Shown one piece after another: positions 16,776 through 26,117 of a stretch of 64,000 nucleotides of DNA (position 1 is its first letter; each line of letters opens with the position of its first letter). The stretch is from NCBI GenBank assembly GCA_016703105.1, contig JADJCS010000008.1, forward strand, positions 124,001-188,000, read 5' to 3'. The DNA comes from Flavobacteriales bacterium (GTDB lineage: Bacteria > Bacteroidota > Bacteroidia > Flavobacteriales_F > PHOS-HE28). A program made the translations under genes and the position numbers. The notes beneath the pieces are model-generated. The model was given only the letters and a program-made list of their open reading frames with translations, ran no database searches and was not told where the DNA came from.

Positions 16776-17746
16776 TGGCCAACGAACGCACCAACACCTT
16801 CAAGCTCGGGATCTTCGTACTCGCCGGAACCGCCGTCCTGGTGCTGGCGCTCTACCTGCTCGGCTCGAAGCGGAACCTGTTCAACCGCACGCTGGACGTA
16901 AGCGCGGAGTTCAAGGATGTGAACGGGTTGCGCGCGGGTAGCAACGTGCGGTACGCTGGCATCGACGTGGGCACTGTGGTGGACATCATGATCATGAGCG
17001 ATACGCAAGTGGTGGTGGAGATCATCCTCCGCCGGGACATGGCCGAACATATCCGGATGAACGCCATCGCCATGGTCGCCTCCGATGGTCTGATGGGCAA
17101 TAAGCTGCTGAACATCGTACCCGGTGAAGGCGACGCTGGGCCCTTGACGGACGGCGCCGTGCTGGCCACTTCCGCCGGTGTGGACACCGATGCGATGCTG
17201 CGTACGTTGGGCACTTCGAACGATAACATCGTCGCCATCACCGGCGATCTGCGCGCGTTGGCGCGCCGTCTCAATTCGGAGGAAGGGGTCCTGACACTCC
17301 TCACGGATACGTTGCTGGTGAAGGATGTCCGCTCCGTGGTGATCGACGTGCGTGGGGCGGCCGCGAACGCGAACGCGATCACCCAGCGCGCCAATGCGTT
17401 GGTCCGCGAACTTCAGGATGGAAAAGGCGCCTTGGGTGCTTTGATCAGCGATCCCGCCGCTGAGCAGCAGGTGCGGCAGCTCCTCGGGAACCTTCAGCAT
17501 GTCTCCGATTCGCTCGTCCTGGTCAGCCATCAACTGGCCCATTTCGCCGGTGGCTTGAACAAGGAGGGTGGACTCGGTCACACCCTCACCGGCGATACCG
17601 CCGTAGCGACCGATGTGAAACGTGTGATCGCCAACCTGGACACGAGCGCGGCCACCTTAAGCGAGGATCTACGCGCCTTGCAGCGCAACTGGTTCTTCCG
17701 GAAGTACTTCAAGGAGAAGAAGAAGGAAGAGGAGAAGGCCCCCTGA
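16775..17746 (+). CDS. mlaD: MlaD-family (MCE domain) protein
   Basis: 323 residues from ATG at 16775; the in-frame GTG one codon earlier is less likely. One transmembrane helix (about 9-31: LGIFVLAGTAVLVLALYLL) anchors it, followed by an MCE domain (FKDVNGLRAGSNVRYAGIDV; then IRMNAIAMVASDGLMGNKLL). The long C-terminal half is helical, with a KGALGALISDP segment common in MCE proteins, and ends in a Lys/Glu run. MCE proteins form hexameric lipid-binding rings in the periplasm, fed by MlaE-MlaF, the two genes upstream. Confidence 0.9.
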   Translation: MANERTNTFKLGIFVLAGTAVLVLALYLLGSKRNLFNRTLDVSAEFKDVNGLRAGSNVRYAGIDVGTVVDIMIMSDTQVVVEIILRRDMAEHIRMNAIAMVASDGLMGNKLLNIVPGEGDAGPLTDGAVLATSAGVDTDAMLRTLGTSNDNIVAITGDLRALARRLNSEEGVLTLLTDTLLVKDVRSVVIDVRGAAANANAITQRANALVRELQDGKGALGALISDPAAEQQVRQLLGNLQHVSDSLVLVSHQLAHFAGGLNKEGGLGHTLTGDTAVATDVKRVIANLDTSAATLSEDLRALQRNWFFRKYFKEKKKEEEKAP

Positions 17747-17804
17747 ACGCAGGCAGAATCCGCGTTCCATGTTGGGTAGAACACGAACGCCCCGCCGGTG
17801 GGGA

Positions 17805-18119
17805 TCACTCTTTCTCTACCAGCTTGCTCAGCGTCGTCCAACCGCCGCCGTCGTAGGCTTGGAACCCATGCGCACCGAGGATCTCCGCCGCCGTGGCGCT
17901 CAGCGCATCGTCGGCATTGCAGGTCACCACGGGGCGTCCTCGGGGGATCATCGGAAGGCTCCGCAGCAACTCGCCGATGGGAATGTGCAGGCAGCCCGGG
18001 ATATGGCCGGTCTCGTATTCCTCTTGCGAACGGATATCCAGGATGGTGGCGCCCTCCTTGACCAGACGCGCGATATCCTCCGCGGAAGGCTCGCCTAGTA
18101 GTTCTCTTCGTAAACCCAT
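17805..18119 (-). CDS. Rhodanese-like domain protein
   Basis: 104 residues, a single rhodanese domain without a signal peptide. Visible: ATILDIRSQEEYETGHIPGC, HIPIGEL and the active-site loop VVTCNADDALSATAAEIL. The catalytic cysteine is present, but the loop is CNADDALS rather than the usual CxxGxRS, so sulfur-transferase activity is uncertain and a persulfide-binding or regulatory role is possible. It is downstream of the copper ATPase on the same strand with 49 bases between; start and stop are unambiguous. Confidence 0.82.
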   Translation of the reverse strand: MGLRRELLGEPSAEDIARLVKEGATILDIRSQEEYETGHIPGCLHIPIGELLRSLPMIPRGRPVVTCNADDALSATAAEILGAHGFQAYDGGGWTTLSKLVEKE

Positions 18120-18168
18120 TGTTCCACGAATATAGAAGGTGCGCCAGAACCGCTGGAGCGCACCGCGA

Positions 18169-19011
18169 TCATCCTATCGGGGCACCGGGTCGGCGCGAAG
18201 CGGCCCACACCGCCACGGTGACGAACCCCACCACCGTCACCGAACTCAAGGGCATCAGGATCGCCGCGATCAAAGGGGTGAGGTGTCCGCTCACCGCGAA
18301 GGAGACGCCGGTGATGTTGTAGCACAGCGAGATGAACAGGCTGGCGATCACGATCCGTCGCGCACGCCTCGCCATCCGCAGGAAATGTGGCAGTTGAACG
18401 ATGGATCGGGCGTCCATGATGGCGTCGCTGGCCGGGGTGAGGGCCGCGCTGGTCTCGGTAACGGTGATGCTCACATCGCTCTGCGCGAGCGCACCGGCAT
18501 CGTTCAGCCCATCGCCCACCATCAATACGCGATGTCCCCGCTCCTGCTCCGCTTTCACCGCGTTCGATTTGTCCACGGGCGAGCAGCCTGTGCGCACCAG
18601 TGCGTCCTTGAAGGCCGCGCCGAGATCCGTATCCACCTGCCTATCGCCGGTGAGCAGCGCCACGCGCATCCGTTCGCGCAAGTGCGTGACCGCATCGGCG
18701 ATGCCGTTCCGTGCCCGCTTGCGGATGCTGAAGTGGCCCCGGTGGAGCCCACCGATGGTGACATGCACATGTGCTTCCCCGTTCGCCCGCTCCAGCTCTT
18801 CGCCACCGCAGAACGGCGCCGCACCGATGCGTACCCGCACCCCTTGGATGGATCCGGCGATGCCTTGACCGACGTGTTCCTCCACATCGCTCGCATCGGC
18901 GACCGCCCCCTTTATCTCCTGCGCCAGGACCGCGCTCAAAGGGTGCGTGCTGTTGCGCGCCACGGACCGACGAGCGAGCGGTCCCGCGCATCGAGCGGTG
19001 GGCCGTGCCAT
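18169..19011 (-). CDS. C-terminal part of the copper-translocating P-type ATPase (frameshifted)
   Basis: The family sequence starts at about 18970 with SVARNSTHPLSAVLAQEI (nucleotide-binding domain; the first 15 or so residues of this frame are spurious). It continues through the ATP-binding segment, TGDRQVDTD, then VLMVGDGLNDAGALAQSDVS, the conserved GDGxND hinge, and ends with two C-terminal transmembrane helices. It completes the ATPase begun in 18936-20558: adding one base near 18970 joins SLV to RSVARNSTHP. Alone it lacks the phosphorylation site and cannot be a transporter. Confidence 0.8.
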   Translation of the reverse strand: MARPTARCAGPLARRSVARNSTHPLSAVLAQEIKGAVADASDVEEHVGQGIAGSIQGVRVRIGAAPFCGGEELERANGEAHVHVTIGGLHRGHFSIRKRARNGIADAVTHLRERMRVALLTGDRQVDTDLGAAFKDALVRTGCSPVDKSNAVKAEQERGHRVLMVGDGLNDAGALAQSDVSITVTETSAALTPASDAIMDARSIVQLPHFLRMARRARRIVIASLFISLCYNITGVSFAVSGHLTPLIAAILMPLSSVTVVGFVTVAVWAASRRPGAPIG

Positions 19012-20558
19012 TCCACTTCATGCGCCTCCCGTGCCGTGAGGGTACCGGTCTTGTCGAACACCACCATATCCACATGCGCCATCCGCTCCACCACTTCCGC
19101 ATCGCGTAGGAAAAGCCCCTGCTTGCCCAACAACCGGATCGTGTGGCCATAGGCGAAGGGCATGCTGAGCGCCAGCGCACAGGGGCACGCCACGATCAGC
19201 ACGGCGGTGACCACCGGCCACACCTGGCTACTGTCCTTGCCCCACCAATAGAGCCCTGCGCCGAGCGATATCAGCAGTACCGCGATGGTGAAGCGTCGCG
19301 CCACGTTGTCGATCATGCGGGGCATTGCTGGCCGGTCCTGCGCACTGCCTTGCTCAGCCCAGAGTTTCTTCAGTCGGCTGTCCGCGAAGGACCGCAGCAC
19401 TTCGAGTTCGATCACCGCACCGCGCTGGCGGCCACCGGCCCGCACCGTCTCGCCGATGTTCTTGCGCGTCGCGAGCGGTTCGCCGGTGATGAAACTGTTG
19501 TCGATGTGGCCCGTGCCTTCGCGCAGGATCGCGTCCACCGGCACCAGCTCGTGATCGCGCACCAGGATGCGATCGCCGGGCTTCAGGGCCGACACTTTCA
19601 CAGGCTCCTCTCCGGTGGCCGTTTTCCGTAGCACAACGAGCGGCAGGAAATCCTCCAAGGCCCGGTCGAAACGCAACGCCCGGTAGGTGTAAGCCTGGTA
19701 CCAACGACCGATCAGTAGGAAGAACAAAAGGCCCGCGAGCGAATCGAAGTAGCCCGGACCCACCCCGGCGAACACTTCCCACAAGCTGCGCGTCCACAAG
19801 GCCACGATGCCCAGTGCGATAGGCTGGTCGATGTTCACCACCCGCGAACGGATGCCCGCCCAGGCGCTCTTGAAGAAGTCCGTGCTCAGGAAGAAGACCA
19901 CCGGCAGGGAGAACAGGATGGTGAGCCACTGGAACCCGGTCCTCAAGCCCGCCTCGGTGCCAGCGCCCAGGTATTCCGGGAAGCTGAACATCATGGTGTT
20001 GCCGAAGATGAAGCCGGCCACCCCCAGGCGGATGTACATGATCCGCGGCACCGATCCGGCCTTCTCCCCGCCCTTGGCGGCCGTGAGTTGCGGCCCGTAA
20101 CCGATGCGTCGCAGCAATTTCACCAAGCCGCCCAGCGGAAGACGATCCTCTTTGAAGGTGACCGTCAGTTCCTTCGCAGTGAAGTCCACGCGGGAGCGCA
20201 ACACGCCCGGATCGATGCGATACAGGTTCTCCAACAACCAGATGCACGAGCTACAGTGCATCTGCGGTACATGGAAGCGCACGCGCGTGATCCCCGCCTC
20301 GCTGAACTCCACGATCCGCTCCCGCACCTCCGCCAGCTCGAACAGCTCGGTGCGCTGCTCGTCCACCGTGTTGCGCTGCTTCACCCCCGGCTGTTTTTCC
20401 AAGGCGTAGTAATCACAGAGCCCGCTCTCGTTCAGCAGGTCGTAGACCACTTCACAGCCCTGGCAGCAGAAATCCTTGCCCGCGTGTACGCGATGCTCCT
20501 CCGCGCAGGGGTCCCCGCAATGGAAACAGGTGACGGTCGTCAGTTCGCGGGTACGCAT
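18936..20558 (-). CDS. ccoI: Copper-translocating P-type ATPase, CcoI/FixI type, N-terminal part (frameshifted)
   Basis: 540 residues before a premature stop. An N-terminal Cys cluster (CFHCGDPC at 11-18, then FCCQGCEVVYDLL) is followed by an HMA-type metal-binding site (HCSSCIWLLENL), six transmembrane helices including the metal-channel CPC (458-460), and the phosphorylation motif DKTGTLT (Asp502). The frame is lost about 20 residues later; the rest of the protein continues in another frame at 18169. This domain order is typical of CcoI/FixI, which supplies copper to cbb3 oxidase. The expected ccoS and ccoNOP genes are not next to it; upstream lies the odd 20.6-21.8 kb segment. Confidence 0.85.
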   Translation of the reverse strand: MRTRELTTVTCFHCGDPCAEEHRVHAGKDFCCQGCEVVYDLLNESGLCDYYALEKQPGVKQRNTVDEQRTELFELAEVRERIVEFSEAGITRVRFHVPQMHCSSCIWLLENLYRIDPGVLRSRVDFTAKELTVTFKEDRLPLGGLVKLLRRIGYGPQLTAAKGGEKAGSVPRIMYIRLGVAGFIFGNTMMFSFPEYLGAGTEAGLRTGFQWLTILFSLPVVFFLSTDFFKSAWAGIRSRVVNIDQPIALGIVALWTRSLWEVFAGVGPGYFDSLAGLLFFLLIGRWYQAYTYRALRFDRALEDFLPLVVLRKTATGEEPVKVSALKPGDRILVRDHELVPVDAILREGTGHIDNSFITGEPLATRKNIGETVRAGGRQRGAVIELEVLRSFADSRLKKLWAEQGSAQDRPAMPRMIDNVARRFTIAVLLISLGAGLYWWGKDSSQVWPVVTAVLIVACPCALALSMPFAYGHTIRLLGKQGLFLRDAEVVERMAHVDMVVFDKTGTLTAREAHEVEWHGPPLDARDRSLVGPWRATARTL

Positions 20559-21802
20559 CGCCGCGAAATTCCGGGCAACGGCGGTGGCGGGAACTGATCG
20601 TTGTCAGGTTGAGATGATGGCGAGCGGATCCAGTGAAGGGTCAGGGGAGCGTCCACTGCCTACACACTGCTAAAGGTGCGCGGGCGTGAGGCCTTCCTGA
20701 CCGTCGCCGGGGTTTGCGCCCGGGCAGCCGTTGGCGGGGGGCCTCCTGGGGGACACACACTCACCTGGGCAGCACTGTCGAAAGCGGGCGCAATGACGGG
20801 GGCGCGGGGCGGGGTAAGTTTCGTGGAACCAGCTCCAGGGCCGGGGGCCCACCTCCCGCGGCGGCGCACTCCATAGCAAGGGTGGCAGCACGGCGAGCCA
20901 AGCAGGCCACTCCCCACCACCGTTCGCGCTGCGCCGCGGCACCCCGGGGGCCGGGGAGGCCGGCACACCGCCAAACGAACACCCCCCGCTGCCAACCTGG
21001 TCGCTGTGCCCCAGGACCCAGACGTTTCACCCCTGTGGCCCCGGGGAAACAAGGGCGGGTGTCGGAACGGCGGGGTGGTAGCACAAAGGAGCACCCAGGT
21101 GGACGCTCAATTTGTGATGGAATTGCTCACCATTGCTAAGCGTAAGGTGTAAAAGTATGTCCTGCGGCACCAAGCGGTAGTTCCATCGTCTTGCCAATAA
21201 TTGACCCTGTGCACGTCCGTCCAATGTTGCAAAGGCGGGCCATCACCCGGCAACTCGACCCATCCGTGCGTTGGCGGGATTGGGCCAAAGCCGGATGCTA
21301 CTGGGCGGTGGGCTGCGGATGCCCGGGAGTCAGATTTCATGGCGCCCGGAGTAGGTTCATGCGCTATATAGTTCAATAGCGCCTTGGCCATTGCGCCAGC
21401 AGGGTCCGCGGCGTGCACGCGCTTGGAGGCGCGTCCGGGACAGGCGCCCTTTATGCGGGGGGGGGTTGGGATGGTGCCGGATCGGCGCAACTCTTCGCGC
21501 GGCCGGGGGTAGGCGGGCGACTTGTGCCTCTTCCATGGATCGTTGGCAGATCTCAAAGCTCGGTGGAAGTCTGTGACTTCCCAACGCATTTTCTTTTACG
21601 GCGACCTTGGGCTCAGCCGCCGGTGCGCCTTCTCTCCTATTCCTACGGCTGCTCACGGCGGCGACTAAGCGCAGTAATACGGACCAGGTAAGCAGGCTAC
21701 ACCGAGCGCCACACCGTAGATCGCGAGCGCTACAGTACACGCAGCCGATCGGCCTGAGACGAATAGCTACCAACGACCTGTAGCTCTGATCCCCTACCGT
21801 GC
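20559..21802. other. 1.24 kb without a credible gene, unusual composition
   Basis: All six frames give only short, composition-driven peptides rich in Pro, Gly, Ala and Arg, and codon usage does not resemble the neighbours. 20,660-21,080 is very G/C-rich with short homopolymers, 21,090-21,370 is nearer average, and 21,450-21,480 has a long G run. No repeats, RNA gene or insertion-sequence ends were recognised. It sits where cbb3 oxidase genes or a regulator might be expected next to ccoI. I read it as degraded or poorly resolved sequence rather than a gene. Confidence 0.4.
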
Positions 21803-23146
21803 TCAGCGCAACTCCTCCTTCGCCTCCGCGAACACCGGCACATCCCCGCACGCCCACACGCCGCGCACAGTGCCTTGCTGTAGGAGCACCACACCCGGAT
21901 TGCTGCGCACCACGGTCTTCACCGTCTTCTCATCGCATTGCACGAAGTCGAAGGGCGTTTGGTGCTCGTGGCGGAAGGCATCAATGCTCTCCCAGCCGCT
22001 GGCGGAAACACCGTAGACGTACCAGCCGTTCTTGAAAGCTTCCTGGGCGAGCGTGTTGATCGCCGGCAGGCAGGCGGTCGAAGCCTTCTCCACATTGTAG
22101 GCGGTGATGAGCAGCACCGGCGTTGGGTCGCCGAGAATGTCGGCGGTGAGGTCGTTGCCATCCACATCGACCAGGTTGAAGTCTTGCGCGGGTGCCTCCA
22201 CTCCGGCCTTCAATATTTCCACGCGGCGGTCCACATAGACCCAGGTGCTATCGTCCCAGGGGTAGGCGCCCTTGGTATCGAACTCCTTGGTCTCGTTCGT
22301 CTTGGTATTGCGGTAGGTCATGAAGATGTTCTGCTCCGGGGCGGTGCCGCTGGCCTTCTGCTCGGCGATGTTCTTGCCCACCGCGTAGGGGCGGTAATCG
22401 ATCCAGGGCAGGTGTACGAGGCACCACCAAATGAACACGCCACCGAAGGCCGCGATCCAGCCCGCCGTGCTCCATTCGGCCTTGGGCCCTTGCAGGAAGC
22501 GTTTGATCAAAAGGTAGCCCGCAAGGCCGATCACCGTAAAGCCGAGGTAGAAGAACGATCCGAACACCCAACTCCAAATGGCGACCGCGATCAGCCCTCC
22601 AGGAAGCAGGATCCTGTCATCCGCAGTGGAGTTGAACGGGATCCCCGGCTTGCGGAGGGCCGCGAAGAAAATGGGCAGTACGAACACCAATAGGATCAGG
22701 TCCTTGGTGAAGCTCTCCCAGGGAGTGAGGCTGCGGCCCACCGATCCCTTCATGGCATCTCCAAAGCATCCGCAGTCCGTTACGCAGGTCACGCCGTGCT
22801 CTTCGCTCACGCCGTTCACCAGTACCGTGTAGGTGGCATCGGGATCGCAGGTGGCCGTATACGCCGTGAGCCAGCCGAAGAATAGTGTGAGGAGGAGCAG
22901 CGCCCAGGTGGCCAGCTTCATGCGCCCGCCCACCAGCACCGCGAAGCCGAGCACGATCTCGCCCAGGCAGGCCAGGATGGCCAGGGCCAACGCCCAAGGT
23001 TCCAGCCAGGGCATGTTCAGCGCGCTCTCCGCGAAATACTCCTGCAGCTTGTAGCTGAAGCCCAGCGGGTCGTTGGCCTTTACCAGGCCGCTCACGATGA
23101 AGGTGGCGCCGACGAGGATGCGGCAGATGATCAGGAGGATGCGCAT
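21803..23146 (-). CDS. DoxX/MauE-like membrane protein with C-terminal thioredoxin-like domain
   Basis: About 447 residues from ATG at 23144-23146 (MRILLIICRILVGATFIVSG). The N-terminal third has four membrane helices in the DoxX/MauE style (FIVSGLVKANDPLGFSYKLQ is a typical Bacteroidota DoxX opening), with a periplasmic-looking CVTDCGCFGDAMKGS motif. Two further helix pairs follow (about 160-250), then a soluble thioredoxin-like domain (FNLVDVDGNDLTADILGDPT, then PVLLITAYNVEKAS) lacking an obvious CxxC. MauE/DoxX proteins are linked to redox or disulfide handling in the envelope. A near match to TAnnTTTG lies 20 bases upstream of the start. Confidence 0.8.
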   Translation of the reverse strand: MRILLIICRILVGATFIVSGLVKANDPLGFSYKLQEYFAESALNMPWLEPWALALAILACLGEIVLGFAVLVGGRMKLATWALLLLTLFFGWLTAYTATCDPDATYTVLVNGVSEEHGVTCVTDCGCFGDAMKGSVGRSLTPWESFTKDLILLVFVLPIFFAALRKPGIPFNSTADDRILLPGGLIAVAIWSWVFGSFFYLGFTVIGLAGYLLIKRFLQGPKAEWSTAGWIAAFGGVFIWWCLVHLPWIDYRPYAVGKNIAEQKASGTAPEQNIFMTYRNTKTNETKEFDTKGAYPWDDSTWVYVDRRVEILKAGVEAPAQDFNLVDVDGNDLTADILGDPTPVLLITAYNVEKASTACLPAINTLAQEAFKNGWYVYGVSASGWESIDAFRHEHQTPFDFVQCDEKTVKTVVRSNPGVVLLQQGTVRGVWACGDVPVFAEAKEELR

Positions 23147-23299
23147 GGGTCTGCTTTTCGAGGCGGCCAAGATAGCCAGGTGGTTCAGGGAGGCAGGGGC
23201 GTTAACCGTTCGTTAACGAACAAGCCCCTGGGCCGAGCGAACGCATCGTTACCTTTCCTTTGACCACGCCTGCGCCCTTTAGGCTACGGCGAACGATGC

Positions 23300-23773
23300 A
23301 TGCACCGCTCCCTCCTGCTCTGCCTTCTGCTCGCTGCTGCCTCGCCTTCCCTCGCGCAACCCGACCCGAAAAGCGAAGTGCTGGCGGTGCTCGATCGCTT
23401 CTTCGCGGCGATGACCGCGCGCGATACGGTGGCTATGGGCCGCACCCTTACTCCGGTGGGCACCCTCCATGCGGTCGTACCGGGTTCCTCGAAAGCACCA
23501 AGGGCCACCACACATGCGGAGTATCTGAAGCACCTCGCCGACGGCAAGGAAAGTCTTCTGGAGCGGTATTGGGACCCGATCGTGCGGATCGATGAAGCGA
23601 TCGCCACGGTCACCACGCCCTACGACTTCCATGTGGATGGGCAGTTGAGCCATTGCGGCACGGATGTATTCACCCTGGTGAAGGGACCGGATGGATGGCG
23701 TATCTCCGGCGTAGCGTACACCATGCAACGCGAGGGATGCCCTCCCAGCCCGCTCGGCCCTGTGCGGCCCTGA
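23300..23773 (+). CDS. Secreted NTF2/SnoaL-like protein
   Basis: 157 residues. Signal peptide MHRSLLLCLLLAAASPSLAQ, then EVLAVLDRFFAAMTARDTVA, a typical opening helix of the NTF2/SnoaL cone fold, with GWRISGVAYTMQREGC at the end. Such periplasmic or secreted proteins bind small ligands or act as minor enzymes; no catalytic residues can be assigned. It is convergent with the DUF1599 gene, whose stop is the next base. Confidence 0.72.
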   Translation: MHRSLLLCLLLAAASPSLAQPDPKSEVLAVLDRFFAAMTARDTVAMGRTLTPVGTLHAVVPGSSKAPRATTHAEYLKHLADGKESLLERYWDPIVRIDEAIATVTTPYDFHVDGQLSHCGTDVFTLVKGPDGWRISGVAYTMQREGCPPSPLGPVRP

Positions 23774-24316
23774 TCAGGCGTCCTCTTCCATTCGGATCAT
23801 CGCGAACACGCCGTAGTTCACGATATCCAAGAAGTTGGCCTCAATGCCTTCGCTCACCAAGGTGGCCCCGGCATTGTCCTCGATCTGTTTGATGCGCAGC
23901 AATTTCATGAGGATCAGATCCACCAGGGAGCTCACCCGCATGCTGCGCCAGGCCTCGCCGTAGTCGTGGTTCTTGCGCTGCATCAGGTCGCGGGCCTGAT
24001 GCATGGCGGCATGTACGCGCACCGTGGCATCGGCAGCATTGAGGTCGGGAGTATCCACCACACCACGCTCCAGCTGCACCAAGGCCATGGCCGCGTAGTT
24101 GATGATGCCGATCAGCTCCGGCCGAATGCCTTCGCCCACCCTGCTCTCGCCCACCTGCTGCAAGGTGCGGATGCGCTGCGCTTTGATGAAGATCTGGTCC
24201 GTGAGCGAGGGGACGCGGAGGATCCGCCAAGCCGTGCCGTAATCCTGCGCCTTCTGGCCGAAGAGCGCGAGGCACTCGGCGATCACCGAGTCATACTGCT
24301 GCAAGGTCTTGTCCAT
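23774..24316 (-). CDS. DUF1599 domain protein (nucleotide modification associated domain type)
   Basis: 180 residues from ATG at 24314-24316. Two similar halves are visible: DYGTAWRILRVPSLTDQIFI / KAQRIRTLQQ and DYGEAWRSMRVSSLVDLILM / KLLRIKQIED, so the protein is an internal duplication, as in DUF1599. Members are all-helical and sometimes occur near nucleotide or folate genes. It is divergent from folP, whose ATG is 27 bases away, a neighbourhood common in Bacteroidota. No signal peptide. Confidence 0.82.
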   Translation of the reverse strand: MDKTLQQYDSVIAECLALFGQKAQDYGTAWRILRVPSLTDQIFIKAQRIRTLQQVGESRVGEGIRPELIGIINYAAMALVQLERGVVDTPDLNAADATVRVHAAMHQARDLMQRKNHDYGEAWRSMRVSSLVDLILMKLLRIKQIEDNAGATLVSEGIEANFLDIVNYGVFAMIRMEEDA

Positions 24317-24343
24317 ACCTGTAGAAACGGGATCTTCGGCCCG

Positions 24344-25165
24344 ATGGCGGGCGAAGGTATTCCAAGCGGTGGGGTCACCTGGCGGATCAAAGATCGGCTC
24401 GTTGCACCGCGTTTTCCGTTGGTGATGGGCATCCTGAACGCCACGCCGGATTCGTTCCACAAGGAAAGCCAGGTGGACTTGGATGCGGCCTTGCACCTGG
24501 CCGAGCGGATGATCGCGCAGGGCGCTGCCATCCTCGATGTGGGTGGCGCCAGCTCCCGGCCCGGCGCGGCAGAGGTCCCAGAAGAAGAGGAGCTCGAACG
24601 CGTGATCCCGGTGATCGAAGCGCTTCATGCACGGTTCCCGGATGCCTGGCTCAGCATCGATACCTGGCGCAGCGGCGTGGCGAAAGCCGCCGTGCAGGCC
24701 GGTGCCTCGATGGTGAACGATATCAGTGCGGGCATGCTGGATCCCGCGATGTTCGCTACCGTGGCGCGCCTCGCGGTGCCGTATGCGTTGATGCACATGC
24801 AGGGCACGCCGGCCACGATGCAACAAGATCCACAATACACCGATGTGGTGGCCGAGGTCGTCTACTTCCTGAGCGAACGGTTACGCGCCGCACATCAAGC
24901 CGGTATTCCGGACGTGGTAGTAGACCCCGGTTTCGGCTTCGGAAAGACCACCGCGCACAACTTCGCCCTACTGCGCCACCTGGAACGGTTCCATGCGCTA
25001 GGAGCCCCCCTGCTCGTCGGCCTTTCCCGCAAGCGCATGATCAACGAGACACTGGGCATTGGACCGGCGGACGCGCTGAACGGCACCACGGTGCTCAACA
25101 CCATCGCCCTACAGAAAGGTGCTGCGATCCTGAGGGTGCATGATGTGAAGGAGGCGGTCCACCGG
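24344..25165 (+). CDS. folP: Dihydropteroate synthase
   Basis: About 272 residues of family sequence. Joins p-aminobenzoate to dihydropterin pyrophosphate in folate synthesis. All family signatures are present: MGILNATPDSFH, ILDVGGASSRPGA, SIDTWRSGVA, VNDISAG, MHMQGTPATMQ, DPGFGFGKT, GLSRKRMI and the terminal LRVHDVKEAV. The start at 24344 is the last ATG that keeps a normal N-terminal length. The natural stop is missing: after about 25159 the frame stays open to 26029, running antisense through the next gene. This suggests loss of the short region between two converging genes, real or from assembly, so the true C-terminus is uncertain. Confidence 0.88.
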
Positions 25166-25696
25166 AGGTTTCTTTTTCCTCGGCACCCCTTTGTTAACCA
25201 ATTTCTCATAGCCGTCCATCGCCTCCGCGATGATGGGGCGCAGCTTCTCCGTGTACTCCACGTTCCAACTCAGGTTGCGCACCGAATGCTTGTAGAGCGC
25301 TTCACCGAGCTGCTGGTCGAACACCGAATAATCCATGCCCTCCACCCAGGTGAAGAGCGTCATCTGCACATCCATTTCGTAGAAGGGGACATCGGGGAAG
25401 ACGGGGATCTCGGTGGCATCGATGCGCACATGCTTGGTGACGAGGTCCTGCCGCGAGAACCAGATGGTGTAGGCCGCGCCGCGGTCCATGAAGAACTCGT
25501 ACTGACCATTGCCCTTGGTGGTCACCTCGTCCAGCGGGATGCTGTCGCGGAGCACGCGCACCAGTACCCCTTTCATCGGTTCGCCGGTGAAATGCTCGGT
25601 GACGAGCCCATACAACCGGATGTAGAAGCGCTCCGGCTGGGCGCGGGCCACCAGCGTGGACAACGCGAGCGCGGCAACGAGAAGAAAGCGGTGCAT
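25109..25696 (-). CDS. Secreted protein with carboxypeptidase-regulatory-like beta-sandwich
   Basis: 195 residues from ATG at 25694-25696, which begins a signal peptide (MHRFLLVAALALSTLVARAQ). A carboxypeptidase-regulatory-like segment follows (YGLVTEHFTGEPMKGVLVRV, then KGNGQYEFFMDRGAAYTIWF), common in Bacteroidota surface proteins. The last 20 or so residues (after KKKPP) are simply antisense to the folP C-terminus, so its natural end, like folP's, appears to be lost near 25160. Function unknown. Confidence 0.72.
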   Translation of the reverse strand: MHRFLLVAALALSTLVARAQPERFYIRLYGLVTEHFTGEPMKGVLVRVLRDSIPLDEVTTKGNGQYEFFMDRGAAYTIWFSRQDLVTKHVRIDATEIPVFPDVPFYEMDVQMTLFTWVEGMDYSVFDQQLGEALYKHSVRNLSWNVEYTEKLRPIIAEAMDGYEKLVNKGVPRKKKPPVDRLLHIMHPQDRSTFL

Positions 25697-25762
25697 CAAA
25701 GGCGGGTCGGCAGCGTTGATCGCAAGAACTTCGCCACGGCGCGAAAGGTATCGCGGCGGGAA

Positions 25763-25903
25763 GGATCGGCGATCTTGGCGCCCCGTTCGATCGCCCGGCC
25801 GATCATCTCCATCGACCAAGCCGATACCACGTCCAATTCGCCCCTAGCTCCCCTCCGTCCGCACCGGCGAGAACTTCCACCTTGTGCCCTGGCTGGTGAA
25901 GAA
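25763..25903. repeat. Diverged 140-base duplicate of the 27769-27907 segment (copy 1)
   Basis: Aligns with 27769-27907 over its whole length, with a long identical core at 25853-25880. In copy 2 the segment holds the upstream region and first 23 codons of the 27841 gene. Here the matching start codon is ATT and the fourth codon, Trp in copy 2, is TAG, so this is a dead fragment. The two copies flank the T9SS protein gene at 26261. Confidence 0.75.
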
Positions 25904-26117
25904 ATGCTAGTGCTGTTCACACCAGGGTACCTCGAAGAACTTCGCTCCGGTGAGGAGTTCCTTTCCCATGGGGTGGGACGCGGGTGGCTGATCGGCGAAG
26001 GGCTTGGATTTCTTGCGGCCCGGACGTAAGTTCGTTCTCTCCGGATCACCTTGCCGCACAGGCCGGGCTTCAGGAGTTGCGCGCGGTTCGGATCAGCCCC
26101 ATCCATAAACCACCACT

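Noticed and set aside
16715..17581. 288-codon minus frame across mlaD
   Set aside because: Antisense to a clear MlaD protein, no recognisable domain.
23966..26029. A single 687-codon frame through DUF1599, folP and the secreted protein
   Set aside because: Only the folP portion has homology; the rest is antisense to genes on the minus strand.
25696..26106. Minus-strand frame whose stop overlaps the ATG of the secreted protein (TGATG)
   Set aside because: Its body is antisense to the decayed duplicate and lacks a family match, so the overlap is probably chance.
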